DNA from: Crocinitomicaceae bacterium
GTDB taxonomy: Bacteria; Bacteroidota; Bacteroidia; Flavobacteriales_D; Crocinitomicaceae
Direction: 5' to 3'
Length of the DNA: 64,000 nucleotides
Assembly (NCBI GenBank): GCA_030727405.1
Contig: JANRBR010000028.1
Location: 90,549 to 154,548, forward strand
Every line of letters begins with the position of its first letter. Position 1 is the first letter of the stretch. Below, piece after piece: positions 23,987 to 33,776 of the stretch. Below the pieces are notes generated by a model, which did not search any database, was not told the DNA's origin, and saw only the letters and a list, made by a program, of their open reading frames with translations. Position numbers and translations under genes: made by a program.

Positions 23987-26146
23987 ATGAACAAGTTACT
24001 CTTTTTCTATTTTACCATTTGTACGTCACTACTTTTCGCTCAGGACCTCTCTGTGGAACGCATCTGGAAAAATTATGAATTCAGTCCAAAACGCGCCGAA
24101 GGCTACAAGTCTATGAACGATGGAGAATATTACACCGTCGTAAAAGGTGGTAATTCCATTTATAAATTTAGTCTAAATGATGTCAATGACAAAGGTTCCA
24201 TCGTGCTCAATGGTGATAAGCTAATTGTTGATGGAGTAAAGATAGAATTTGATGATTATGAATTTAATTCGGATGAAAGTAAAATTCTTTTGCTGACGAA
24301 TGTCGCGCCAATCTACCGACATAGTTATCAAGCAGTTTATTACCTCTTCGATCTTTCAACTCAAAAAGTAACGCCCTTAGATACGGAGCATTCACCTCAA
24401 ACGTTGGCAGAATATTCACCTGATGGAACGAAAGTTTCCTTTATTCATGGAAATGATTTGTTCGTGAAAACAATTGCTAGTGGAAAAGTGGAAAAAATTA
24501 CACAGGACGGCAAGCGAAATAAAATCATTAATGGAACTACGGATTGGGTTTATGAAGAGGAATTTGCGATAACGAAGGCTTATGGCTGGTCTCCAGATAG
24601 TAAATACATTGCTTATTTGCGTTTCGATGAAAAATCCGTTCCTGAATACAACATGGATTTTTACGGGGCATTATACCCAGAACAATACACCTTTAAATAT
24701 CCAAAGGCTGGAGAAGTGAATAGTATTGTAACTGCTCACTTAGTGTCTTTAGATAATAAGAAAACACAGGCGATTGACTTGGGGACCTATGAATACATTC
24801 CAAGGTTAAATTGGTCGACTAAATCAAATCAATTGATCATTCAAACCATGAATCGCCATCAAAATGAATTGAAATATTGGCTGGTTGATGTGGTAAAAGG
24901 CAAAGCATCAAGCAAGAATTTTTTCACGGAAAAGTCCAAAACGTATGTGGACATTGATGATAACCTTTTAATTCTGAAAGATGGTGAATCCATTCTTCGT
25001 ACAAGTGAAGAAAATGGTTACCGTCATATTTTTCAATTGAACTTTGATGGAAGTACCAAGCAAATAACAAATGGACCCTGGGATGTCATCGATTTTATTG
25101 GTTTTGATGAAAACACGCAGCAGATCTATTTTAGTTCAGCCGAAAGAGGGGCCATCAATAAATCGATTTATGCCATTCAATTGAATGGTTTAAATAAGAG
25201 AGAACTCACATCAACGGTTGGTTACAACAATGCAGAATTTCTGAATGGAATGAAGTATTTCATTCATACGTATTCCAATGCCAATCAAGCGCCTGTATAT
25301 TCATTATGTAAAAGTGATGGTTCAGTGGTACGTGTTTTAGAGTCCAACCAAGTATTGATGGATAAACTGAAAAAAGAGCGCTTATCTACAAAGCAATTCA
25401 TGGAAATCAATGCGAATGGAATCAAACTGAATGCTTCCATAATTCTTCCTGTTGGATTTGATCCAGCGAAGAAATACCCAATGTACGTTAATGTTTATGG
25501 TGGACCTGGACACAACGAAGTATTGAATTCCTGGGATGGAAATGATTATTTTTTCCATCAATTATTGGCTCAAAAGGGATACATTGTTTTCCAAGTGGAT
25601 CCAAGAGGAACGATGTATCAAGGGGCTGAATTTAAAAAATCAACCTATTTGCAATTGGGTAAATTGGAGATCGAAGACGTGATGAATGCAGTGAAAGAAT
25701 ATTCAAAAAACACTTACGTGGATGCAAGTCGTGTAGGAATTATGGGTTGGAGTTATGGTGGATTCATGGCTTCTTTGGGCATTACAAAAGGGGCGGATGT
25801 CTTTAAAATGGCGATTGCTGTAGCTCCGGTAACCAATTGGAGGTATTACGACAACATCTACACAGAGCGCTTTATGCGCACTCCGCAAGAGAACGCCGAC
25901 GGTTACGATCGAAATTCCCCGATTAATTTCGTCGATAATATCCAGGGGAAGTACCTATTGATTCATGGCTCAGCTGATGACAATGTGCATTTTCAAAATA
26001 CGATGGAGATGACCACTTCGCTAGTGAAGGCCAATAAGCAATTTGAATTATTCGTTTATCCAGATAAAAACCATGGTATTTATGGTGGAAATACACGAAA
26101 CCATTTGTTTCAAATGATGTTAAAATTCATTGAAGCGAATTTATAG
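23987..26146 (+). CDS. Dipeptidyl-peptidase IV-like S9 prolyl peptidase, secreted
   Basis: Exported serine peptidase, about 719 residues from the ATG at 23987, where the signal peptide begins (MNKLLFFYFTICTSLLFAQ). An earlier in-frame start at 23909 adds 26 unrelated residues and is rejected. The N-terminal part is a beta-propeller (DPPIV_N) with a typical DWVYEEEF segment. The C-terminal alpha/beta hydrolase domain has the nucleophile Ser in GWSYGGFMAS, an acidic residue in HGSADDNVHF and the His in DKNHGIYG. It releases X-Pro dipeptides from peptides in the periplasm or at the surface. It stands alone: a 117-bp gap separates it from citrate synthase. Confidence 0.94.
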   Translation: MNKLLFFYFTICTSLLFAQDLSVERIWKNYEFSPKRAEGYKSMNDGEYYTVVKGGNSIYKFSLNDVNDKGSIVLNGDKLIVDGVKIEFDDYEFNSDESKILLLTNVAPIYRHSYQAVYYLFDLSTQKVTPLDTEHSPQTLAEYSPDGTKVSFIHGNDLFVKTIASGKVEKITQDGKRNKIINGTTDWVYEEEFAITKAYGWSPDSKYIAYLRFDEKSVPEYNMDFYGALYPEQYTFKYPKAGEVNSIVTAHLVSLDNKKTQAIDLGTYEYIPRLNWSTKSNQLIIQTMNRHQNELKYWLVDVVKGKASSKNFFTEKSKTYVDIDDNLLILKDGESILRTSEENGYRHIFQLNFDGSTKQITNGPWDVIDFIGFDENTQQIYFSSAERGAINKSIYAIQLNGLNKRELTSTVGYNNAEFLNGMKYFIHTYSNANQAPVYSLCKSDGSVVRVLESNQVLMDKLKKERLSTKQFMEINANGIKLNASIILPVGFDPAKKYPMYVNVYGGPGHNEVLNSWDGNDYFFHQLLAQKGYIVFQVDPRGTMYQGAEFKKSTYLQLGKLEIEDVMNAVKEYSKNTYVDASRVGIMGWSYGGFMASLGITKGADVFKMAIAVAPVTNWRYYDNIYTERFMRTPQENADGYDRNSPINFVDNIQGKYLLIHGSADDNVHFQNTMEMTTSLVKANKQFELFVYPDKNHGIYGGNTRNHLFQMMLKFIEANL

Positions 26147-26263
26147 TGTCAAGCCATTTTGAGAATAAATTGTGATTATTTTCCAAAGGACAATTGGAGT
26201 TCAATGTTTCTTTTGTAATTTAGGGCAAAACTTTTAAACCAATCAAATATTTCGTCAGAAAAA

Positions 26264-27550
26264 ATGAGTGAACTAGCCAAAATTGAACTTGATGGGAAGG
26301 TGTATGAGCTTCCAATCATAACAGGTACCGAAAACGAAAAAGCAATCGATATTTCCAAGTTGAGAGATATGACTGGTTATGTGACTTTGGATACCGGATA
26401 TAAAAATACAGGTGCCACAAAAAGCGCTATTACGTTCTTGGACGGAGAAGAGGGGATACTTCATTACAGAGGATATTCAATTGAACAATTAGCGGAGAAA
26501 GCTTCGTTCATTGAAGTTGCATATCTTCTCATTTATGGAAATCTTCCTACACAAAGTGAATTAGATCAATTTGAAGATAGCATCAAGAAACATACCCTGG
26601 TTCATGAGGACATGAAGCAATTTTTTGAAGCTTATCCTTCGAAAGCCCATCCAATGGGGGTGCTTTCTTCCATGATTGCTTCTTTGGCAACATTCTATCC
26701 AGAATCCTTGGATCCAAACAGAAGCAAGGAATCGAAGAATTTAACAATTCACCGTTTGATCGCGAAATTGCCAACATTAGCGGCTTGGGCTTACAAGAAT
26801 TCCATTCGTCATCCATTCATGTATCCAAAAAATGAATACGACTATTGCAAGAATTTCTTGTATATGATGTTTGCCATGCCAACAGAGGATTACAAAGTTG
26901 ATCCTGTTATAGTTAGTGCATTGAATACCTTGTTAATTCTTCATGCAGACCACGAACAAAACTGTTCGACATCAACCGTTCGCATCGTAGGCTCTTCAAA
27001 TTCAAATTTATACTCAACTGTTTCTGCTGGCATTTCAGCACTTTGGGGTCCTCTACATGGTGGAGCAAACCAAGAAGTAATCGAAATGTTGGAGCAAATC
27101 CACAACGATGGTGGAAATGTCGATAAATGGGTGTTAAAAGCGAAGGATAAAGAAGATCCATTCCGTTTAATGGGCTTCGGACACCGCGTTTACAAAAACT
27201 TCGATCCACGAGCGAAAATCATTAAAAAAGCATGCGACGATGTATTGGAAAGATTAGGTGTGAATGATCCATTATTGGATATCGCGAAAAAATTAGAGAA
27301 AGTTGCTTTGGAGGACGAATACTTCAAAGCTAGAAACCTATATCCAAATGTCGATTTCTATTCTGGAATAATTTACAAGGCATTAGGAATTCCTTCAGAA
27401 ATGTTCACCGTGATGTTCGCTTTAGGACGTCTTCCAGGATGGATTGCTCAGTGGAAAGAAATGACAGAGAACAAAGAACCAATCGGTCGTCCACGTCAGA
27501 TATACATCGGCGAAACGAATCGAGAGTATGTAGACATCTCGAAACGATAA
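26264..27550 (+). CDS. gltA: Citrate synthase
   Basis: It condenses acetyl-CoA and oxaloacetate to citrate, the entry step of the TCA cycle. The 428-residue length matches the type II hexameric form. Catalytic and binding motifs: LHADHEQNCSTSTVRIVGSS with the catalytic His region, GPLHGGANQEV, and GFGHRVYKNFDPRA with the conserved His/Arg. The ATG at 26264 follows an A-rich stretch; no clear SD is present. Its end is marked by a strong bidirectional hairpin shared with the convergent methyltransferase gene. Confidence 0.96.
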   Translation: MSELAKIELDGKVYELPIITGTENEKAIDISKLRDMTGYVTLDTGYKNTGATKSAITFLDGEEGILHYRGYSIEQLAEKASFIEVAYLLIYGNLPTQSELDQFEDSIKKHTLVHEDMKQFFEAYPSKAHPMGVLSSMIASLATFYPESLDPNRSKESKNLTIHRLIAKLPTLAAWAYKNSIRHPFMYPKNEYDYCKNFLYMMFAMPTEDYKVDPVIVSALNTLLILHADHEQNCSTSTVRIVGSSNSNLYSTVSAGISALWGPLHGGANQEVIEMLEQIHNDGGNVDKWVLKAKDKEDPFRLMGFGHRVYKNFDPRAKIIKKACDDVLERLGVNDPLLDIAKKLEKVALEDEYFKARNLYPNVDFYSGIIYKALGIPSEMFTVMFALGRLPGWIAQWKEMTENKEPIGRPRQIYIGETNREYVDISKR

Positions 27551-27557
27551 AACATAA

Positions 27558-27595
27558 AAAAAGCCCCTGACAGATTCGTCAGGGGCTTTTTTTAT
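27558..27595. terminator. Bidirectional terminator between gltA and the rRNA methyltransferase
   Basis: The perfect 9-bp stem GCCCCTGAC / GTCAGGGGC (27563-27571, 27578-27586) has a 6-base loop, flanked by A7 on one side and T7 on the other. It works in either direction. Confidence 0.93.
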
Positions 27596-27596
27596 G

Positions 27597-28793
27597 TTAA
27601 TTTTCTTCTTGCTCATCAAAAGGAAAATGGGTCCGTTTCGATCCGGCATATGTTTCAAACATGCGGAAGCTACATTCTAAGTCTCCATTGAACACTTTGT
27701 GTTTAACGCTCGGACGAAGTCCGATGGATTTTAATCCTTCTTCACTCGAAGTGATGATCCAAGCTTGCGAGTTCGTCATGGTGTGTTTTAACCAATTCCC
27801 GATATTTTCGTATAGTTCATGTGTGTTTGCAGCTAAACGTTCGCCGTATGGCGGATTCGTTAAAATGAAAATGGCTTCATCGTTATCCTTCGTGTTTTCT
27901 TCAAAAGAGCATACTTTCGTCTCAATAAAGCGACCAAAACTCATCTGACGCAAATTGCGGCGTGTTTTCAAAATCATTTCATCCGATAAATCCGAGCCCA
28001 TGATTCGACATGGAAGTGAACGGACATTTCTCAGGGCATTGTCGTAGATGTCGTTCCAAACGGTCTCGTCGTAATTTTTTAAATTTTTAAAAGCGTAATG
28101 TTGACGTTCAATGTTGGATGGTATCCCAGCAGCTAACAATGCTGCTTCCATTAGAATCGTTCCCGAGCCACAAAAAGGATCAAGTAGGGTTGTTTTTCTA
28201 TCCCATTTGGACAAGCGGATCAAACTTGCTGCTACCACTTCATTTAATGGTGCTTCACCAACGGCCTCACGGTATCCTCGCTGAAAAAGTGGAATGCCAC
28301 TTGTGTTTAATGAGATCGTTACTTCATTTTCTTTAATGTACAAGTCAAATAAAACTTGCGGACGTTTTAATTCAACATCTGGACGGTCATCGAATTCATT
28401 GCGGAAAGAGTCCACAATGGCATCTTTCACAACTAAATAGGGATATTGGGTATTGTTAAACAAGGTAGAGAATACAGCACCCTTTACAGCAAACGTTTTT
28501 GTTCCATCAAAAATTTCGGTCCACTTAATTTTCATGGATTTACGGTACAAGTCTTCTTCCGATTTGATGTAGAACTTGTCGAGCTCGACTAAAATCGAAA
28601 TAGCACAACGTGCATATAGATTTAAATAGTATACATCCCTCCAAGTTCCGATAATGCGAACAGCGCGGTTAAGCACCTCTGCTTTAGGGTAACCAAGTTC
28701 CTCTAATTCTTCCACTAAGGTCTGCTCAAATCCGAACAAACATTTTAAGGTGATTTTCAACTCTTCTTTATTTCCTACGCTCTTCTTTTCCAT
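27597..28793 (-). CDS. rlmL: THUMP-domain 23S rRNA m2G methyltransferase (RlmL/RlmN-like UPF0020)
   Basis: It methylates a guanine of 23S rRNA (RlmL-type activity, inferred). From the ATG at 28793 it has 398 residues: a THUMP domain (about 10-165), then a SAM-dependent methyltransferase domain with DPFCGSGTILMEAAL (SAM binding) and the N6/N2 methylation motif NPPYGERL. It has only the L half and no C-terminal RlmK-type domain. The upstream in-frame start (28874) would overlap the divergent gene's promoter and signal-peptide region and is rejected. Substrate assignment is from family membership; the rlmL symbol is tentative. Confidence 0.85.
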   Translation of the reverse strand: MEKKSVGNKEELKITLKCLFGFEQTLVEELEELGYPKAEVLNRAVRIIGTWRDVYYLNLYARCAISILVELDKFYIKSEEDLYRKSMKIKWTEIFDGTKTFAVKGAVFSTLFNNTQYPYLVVKDAIVDSFRNEFDDRPDVELKRPQVLFDLYIKENEVTISLNTSGIPLFQRGYREAVGEAPLNEVVAASLIRLSKWDRKTTLLDPFCGSGTILMEAALLAAGIPSNIERQHYAFKNLKNYDETVWNDIYDNALRNVRSLPCRIMGSDLSDEMILKTRRNLRQMSFGRFIETKVCSFEENTKDNDEAIFILTNPPYGERLAANTHELYENIGNWLKHTMTNSQAWIITSSEEGLKSIGLRPSVKHKVFNGDLECSFRMFETYAGSKRTHFPFDEQEEN

Positions 28794-28810
28794 TTTCTCG
28801 TGATAAGGTC

Positions 28811-28818
28811 TAACTTTG
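28811..28818 (+). promoter_or_regulatory. -7 promoter box TAACTTTG before the patatin-barrel gene
   Basis: An exact TAnnTTTG match in the 22-bp gap of the divergent pair. If it is used, transcription begins after the TTG at 28816, so the true start may be TTG at 28834. Confidence 0.4.
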
Positions 28819-31122
28819 TACAAAAGAACGAATTTGCGAAGTTTCTGGGCCCTTATTTTTTCACTTTTTTTCATTCTGTACTCAGAATGTTATGCACAGC
28901 AAAAGATTGGTGTAGTCTTAAGCGGCGGAGGTGCTGCTGGAGTCGCGCATGTTGGTGTATTGAAAGCTTTGGAAGAAAGGAACATACCCATTGATTATGT
29001 GGTGGGAACTTCTGCGGGTGCCTTGGTTGCGAGCATGTACGCTTGTGGGTATTCTCCAGATGAGATCGAAGCATATGTGTTGAGTGAGCCTTTTCAATTG
29101 ATGGTGAAAGGTGATGTTGAGGTTCAAAAGAAATTCTACTTTTTTGATGAGTCCAATTCGAGCAGCATGTTCAATATTCCTTTTTCAAAGGACAGTATTT
29201 TGCAGAAGTCCATTCCGATGTCCTTTGTGAATCCAAATTATTTTGATTTTGAAATGTTGCGCATACTTGGCTTAACAGGTGCATCGGTCGGTAAAGATTT
29301 CGATCAACTATTTGTCCCCTTTCGATGCGTTGCCTCAGATGTCGTGAACAAAAAAACGGTGGTTTTTTCGAATGGTAATTTAAACGAGTCTGTTCGTGCT
29401 TCCATGACTTTCCCCCTGTACTTGAATCCAATTCGGATTAATGGAGTCTTGTATTTTGATGGAGGATTGTATGATAACTTTCCATTGAATGTGATGTACG
29501 AAGAATTTCCTGCCGATTTTATTATCGGGAGTAATGTGACCAAGAACGACATCCGAGCGAATGAAAATGATTTCTTCGGCATGATTTCAAGTATGATGAC
29601 CACGCCAACAAATTATTCGTTGCCTTGTCAAGATGGAATCATCATCGAACCAAAGACAGAAGTTGGAACCTTTGATTTCGAGAATGTAAAACAAGCAATT
29701 GAGGATGGGTACCTTGCTACAATAAAGCAATTGGATTCTTTGGAGCAATTTATTTATGTCCGTGAGAACAAAGATTCCTTGTTATTAAGAAGAATGAATT
29801 TTCAGGCAAAAGTTCTCCCGATTCGGATCACCTCCGTAAAGACTGAAATCGTCAAAAAAAACGAACTGAAGTATGTGAATCTTTTTATTTTACCTCAGAA
29901 AAGCCAGCGTGATTTGGGCAAGGACTTATTTGAAAAACGTTATTTCCGATTGGCCTCTACTCCTCAGATCGATTTTCTGTACCCAAATTTCGGCATCGAT
30001 TCAAGTGGTGGCTTACAACTTCAGTTAAAAATTAAAAAAGCGAAGGAGTTCCGGGCAGACTTTGGAGGGTTGATTTCATCAAGAGCCATCAATACTGGAT
30101 ACTTCAATTTGACGTATCGAAACATCGGCCGCATCTCACACAAATTAAATGCTGAATCCTATTTCGGTAAGTTTTATGGATCTGTTCGGACATGTTATGA
30201 AATGGTGTTACCTTCCGTTTTTCCTGTTTCCATCTCGGGTTATTTTACCTTAAACCGCTGGGATTATTTTCGAAGTTTTGCGACCTTTTTTGAAGATGTT
30301 AAACCTTCCTTTCTCGTTCAAAACGAAGCATATGCAGGTGTAAAGGTGAAGTTGCCTCTTGGAAATAATGCGCGCTGGATCATGGATGCGCGTTATTTTA
30401 GTTTAGAGGATGATTATTACCAATCCAATGTATTTACAAACAAAGACACGGCTGATTTTACCTTATTTTATGGCGCAGCATTGAAACTTGAGTACACGAA
30501 GAATAGTTTAAATAAAAAACAATTTGCGACCGAAGGAAATCTTCTCCAAGTGAAAGCGCGCTATGTGAACGGTTACGAACGTACTGTTCCTGGAACAACA
30601 TCCATTATTCAGGACACAATTGAGAAACAGCACCAGTGGTTGAGTATTCAAGCGGAATTTCAATCCTTGTTTTTGAAAAATGGTCCCCTTCACATTGGGA
30701 TCCACGGTAAAACAGTATTGAATAGTCAATCCTTGTTTGCGAATTATACGGCAAGCCTCTTATCCATGCCTGCATTTAATTTGATTCCAGATATGGAAAC
30801 CATTTTCTTGCCTGAATATAGGGCGACTCAATATGTAGGACTCGGAACAAATTTAATTTGGGATGTATTTAAAAATATAGGTTACCGTTTGGACCTCTAT
30901 TATTATCAGCCGATTGTTCAATTGCAACAAAACATAGACGGAACCATTCAATATGGCAAACCCTTACAAGCGAATTCTTTGCTCGCCTCCAGCTCTTTTA
31001 TTTACGACACGCCAATTGGTCCGGTCAGAGCAACATTAAGCTATTTCCCAAAACAGGAAAGCCCCTGGTTTTTTCAGGTTTGCTTCGGGTACGTTTTGTT
31101 TAATGAACGAGCAGTACGATGA
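28816..31122 (+). CDS. Patatin-like phospholipase fused to a C-terminal outer-membrane barrel (PlpD-like)
   Basis: It has 768 residues. The N-terminus is a signal peptide (LRSFWALIFSLFFILYSECYA). A patatin domain follows: oxyanion loop LSGGGAAGVAHVGVL (about 35-50), nucleophile in GTSAGALVASM, and the Asp dyad in FDGGLYDNFPLNVM. The rest (about 330-768) is a POTRA-like and BamA-type beta-barrel ending in FGYVLFNERAVR. This architecture resembles P. aeruginosa PlpD (type Vd secretion), except that the bacteroidete form appears to stay at the surface. Serine-Asp catalysis is intact, so lipase activity is likely. The start is uncertain: TTG at 28816 sits in the promoter-like box, and TTG at 28834 is the alternative. 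Confidence 0.87.
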   Translation: MYKRTNLRSFWALIFSLFFILYSECYAQQKIGVVLSGGGAAGVAHVGVLKALEERNIPIDYVVGTSAGALVASMYACGYSPDEIEAYVLSEPFQLMVKGDVEVQKKFYFFDESNSSSMFNIPFSKDSILQKSIPMSFVNPNYFDFEMLRILGLTGASVGKDFDQLFVPFRCVASDVVNKKTVVFSNGNLNESVRASMTFPLYLNPIRINGVLYFDGGLYDNFPLNVMYEEFPADFIIGSNVTKNDIRANENDFFGMISSMMTTPTNYSLPCQDGIIIEPKTEVGTFDFENVKQAIEDGYLATIKQLDSLEQFIYVRENKDSLLLRRMNFQAKVLPIRITSVKTEIVKKNELKYVNLFILPQKSQRDLGKDLFEKRYFRLASTPQIDFLYPNFGIDSSGGLQLQLKIKKAKEFRADFGGLISSRAINTGYFNLTYRNIGRISHKLNAESYFGKFYGSVRTCYEMVLPSVFPVSISGYFTLNRWDYFRSFATFFEDVKPSFLVQNEAYAGVKVKLPLGNNARWIMDARYFSLEDDYYQSNVFTNKDTADFTLFYGAALKLEYTKNSLNKKQFATEGNLLQVKARYVNGYERTVPGTTSIIQDTIEKQHQWLSIQAEFQSLFLKNGPLHIGIHGKTVLNSQSLFANYTASLLSMPAFNLIPDMETIFLPEYRATQYVGLGTNLIWDVFKNIGYRLDLYYYQPIVQLQQNIDGTIQYGKPLQANSLLASSSFIYDTPIGPVRATLSYFPKQESPWFFQVCFGYVLFNERAVR

Positions 31123-31123
31123 T

Positions 31124-33691
31124 TTAAAGGAGTCCTCTAGTTCTCAAGAATTCGTCTAAACTCTCAATGTCTCCGAATAACACCTCTCTTGCCTTCGATC
31201 CTTGGAACGCTCCGATAATGCCCATGCCTTCCAATTGATCAACGATGCGTCCTGCTCTGTTGTATCCCAATTTTAACTTTCGTTGCAATAAACTGGCAGA
31301 ACCTTGTTGATTGATGACCACAATTCTTGCGGAATCAACAAACATTGGATCAATCTCATTCATGTCCATTTCGCCACCTAAATCACTTCCTTCTGGAGTG
31401 TATTCTGGTAAAATAAGCGCTTCGGGGTAGGCACGCTGGTCTCCAATAAAGCCACAAATTTCTTCCACCTCAGGTGTGTCTACAAATCCACATTGTAAGC
31501 GCTTAATATCCGACCCTGTTGAAATCAACATGTCACCACGTCCAATTAATTGATCAGCACCAGAGGCATCTAAAATCGTTCTTGAGTCAATTTTGGAAAG
31601 CACACGGAAAGCAATTCGAGCTGGGAAGTTCGCCTTGATCATACCGGTAATAACATTTACAGATGGACGCTGCGTGGCAACAATCAGGTGAATTCCAATC
31701 GCACGTGCAAGCTGTGCAATGCGCGCAATCGGATGTTCTACCTCTTTACCGGCTGTCATGATCAAGTCGGCAAATTCATCGATCAATACAACAATGTATG
31801 GAAGGTAACGATGTCCTTTCTCTGGATTTAATCGACGCGCAATGAATTTAGCATTGTATTCTTTGATGGTACGAACTCCTGCGTCCTTTAACAATTCATA
31901 ACGGTCATCCATCTCAATGCAAAGCGAATTTAAGGTGTTGACTACTTTCGAGGTGTCGGTGATAATGGCGTCTTCTTCTCCAGGCAATTTCGCTAAGAAA
32001 TGTCGCTCAATTTTGTTGTAAAGGGTTAATTCAACCTTTTTAGGATCCACAAGGACAAACTTGACTTGAGCCGGATGTTTTTTGTATAATATGGATATAA
32101 GAATGGCATTTAGTCCTACTGATTTCCCTTGTCCAGTTGCTCCTGCAACTAAAAGGTGTGGCATTTTTGTTAAATCAAAAACAAAGGTTTCATTGGTAAT
32201 GGTTTTACCCATAACGATTGGTAATTCCCCATCAAAATGTTGGAATTTATCCGATGCAATTAACGAGCGCATGCTCACCATTTCAGGATTGGAATTTGGC
32301 ACTTCAATACCGATCGTTCCTTTTCCAGGGATTGGAGCGATGATGCGAATCCCTAATGCCGATAAACTTAGTGCGATGTCATCTTCTAAGTTTTTAATTT
32401 TTGAGATGCGCACTCCCGGCGCTGGAACAATTTCATAAAGCGTAACAGTTGGTCCAACCGTTGCCTTGATTTTCGCAATCTCAATTTTGTAATGTTGTAG
32501 CGTCTGTACAATTTTGTCTTTATTCGTTTCGAGCTCCTCTTTACTCACCGAAATACCGCTTGTGCCGTAATCAGTCATGAGGTCTAAAGGCGGAAGGACA
32601 TATCCTTCTAAGTCCTTGGTTGGATCATATTCGCCATATTCGGTCACTAATTTTTTAGCCAAATCGTCCTCATCGGATTTTTGCGTGGCATTCGCCCCCA
32701 TCGTTGGAGCAGCTTGAACCGGAGGAATGATAGTCGGTTCTGGTTCAGTAGCCATTTCAATTTCGAAATCATCCGAAGAATCCTCTTCCTCTTTTGTTAA
32801 ATTGGGGGAAACGAACAATTCACTTTCCTGATAAAAAACATCTTCATCCTCCTCTTCCACTGGGGCAGAGAAATCAACTGTTTCAGAAATAACATCGGAT
32901 TTAATTTCTTCGTCTTTAATCGTATTTACCACGAAGATGTCTTCGAAGCTTTGCTTTGTATTTTCTGCTTCATAAGCATCTTCTACATCGCTAAAGACCT
33001 CTTTTTCTCTATTGAAAAGAAAATCGAACCACTTGGAATAATTTGGATTAAAAAGGATGGTGATTAATATATAAAGCAATACAAGACTCAAGGCAAAGGC
33101 GCCAAAGCTTCCTAAAGTTAACATGAGCCATTCATTCAAATAAAATCCAAACGTTCCACCCAGGTAGTTTAGTTTGTCGCTGAAAAAACCGAGAAACAAG
33201 GATCCCCAGAGCATAAAAGCAATCGTAATGGTGTATGCTTTTCCAATTGGCACAATAGCATAATCAAATAAGATCCTGATACCAGAAACGAATAATAAAA
33301 AACAGATACCAAATGAAGTCACACCGAAAAGTCGGTAAATCATGAGGTGTGAAGTCCAGGCACCAAATTTACCTAGCCAGTTTTCTACAGGTGCTTCCGT
33401 TGTGTCAAAAATATAATCGAAAAAGGAACGCTGTAAAATGCGGTCTTGGTCTTCTGTCCAGGTGAACAAGTAGGATACGCAAGCTAAAAATAAATAAATG
33501 GAAAGCAAACTCAAGGTAGAACCTAAAATCACCTTGAATCGTTTAGAATCAAATCCAGACAAAAAATTCCACCGCGCAGGGGTTTTCTCCTGGCTTGAAG
33601 GCGTCACTTTTTCTTCTTTTCTTTTCCTTGATGAACTACTCGGACTTTTAGTCCTGGCCTCGTTTTTTGGTGTGAATTCGTTGTCTTCCAT
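31124..33691 (-). CDS. ftsK: DNA translocase FtsK/SpoIIIE
   Basis: It moves chromosomal DNA through the closing septum and promotes dimer resolution at dif. It has 855 residues from the ATG at 33691: a charged N-terminus, about four membrane segments (to about residue 230), an acidic low-complexity linker, then the motor domain with Walker A VAGATGQGKSVGLNA, LVDPKKVELTLY and Walker B VVLIDEFADL. The C-terminal winged-helix gamma domain (SASLLQRKLKLGYNRAGRIV) binds KOPS-type sequences. Its stop lies one base from the end of the convergent patatin gene. A near-consensus box TAACTTCG at 33714-33721 (minus) may be the promoter. Confidence 0.95.
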   Translation of the reverse strand: MEDNEFTPKNEARTKSPSSSSRKRKEEKVTPSSQEKTPARWNFLSGFDSKRFKVILGSTLSLLSIYLFLACVSYLFTWTEDQDRILQRSFFDYIFDTTEAPVENWLGKFGAWTSHLMIYRLFGVTSFGICFLLFVSGIRILFDYAIVPIGKAYTITIAFMLWGSLFLGFFSDKLNYLGGTFGFYLNEWLMLTLGSFGAFALSLVLLYILITILFNPNYSKWFDFLFNREKEVFSDVEDAYEAENTKQSFEDIFVVNTIKDEEIKSDVISETVDFSAPVEEEDEDVFYQESELFVSPNLTKEEEDSSDDFEIEMATEPEPTIIPPVQAAPTMGANATQKSDEDDLAKKLVTEYGEYDPTKDLEGYVLPPLDLMTDYGTSGISVSKEELETNKDKIVQTLQHYKIEIAKIKATVGPTVTLYEIVPAPGVRISKIKNLEDDIALSLSALGIRIIAPIPGKGTIGIEVPNSNPEMVSMRSLIASDKFQHFDGELPIVMGKTITNETFVFDLTKMPHLLVAGATGQGKSVGLNAILISILYKKHPAQVKFVLVDPKKVELTLYNKIERHFLAKLPGEEDAIITDTSKVVNTLNSLCIEMDDRYELLKDAGVRTIKEYNAKFIARRLNPEKGHRYLPYIVVLIDEFADLIMTAGKEVEHPIARIAQLARAIGIHLIVATQRPSVNVITGMIKANFPARIAFRVLSKIDSRTILDASGADQLIGRGDMLISTGSDIKRLQCGFVDTPEVEEICGFIGDQRAYPEALILPEYTPEGSDLGGEMDMNEIDPMFVDSARIVVINQQGSASLLQRKLKLGYNRAGRIVDQLEGMGIIGAFQGSKAREVLFGDIESLDEFLRTRGLL

Positions 33692-33776
33692 GTGCTTTTT
33701 ATGCAATATCCAACGAAGTTAATCCTTAACTACTTGTTTTGAACGATTATCAAGGAATACTATAAACAAGAACATG

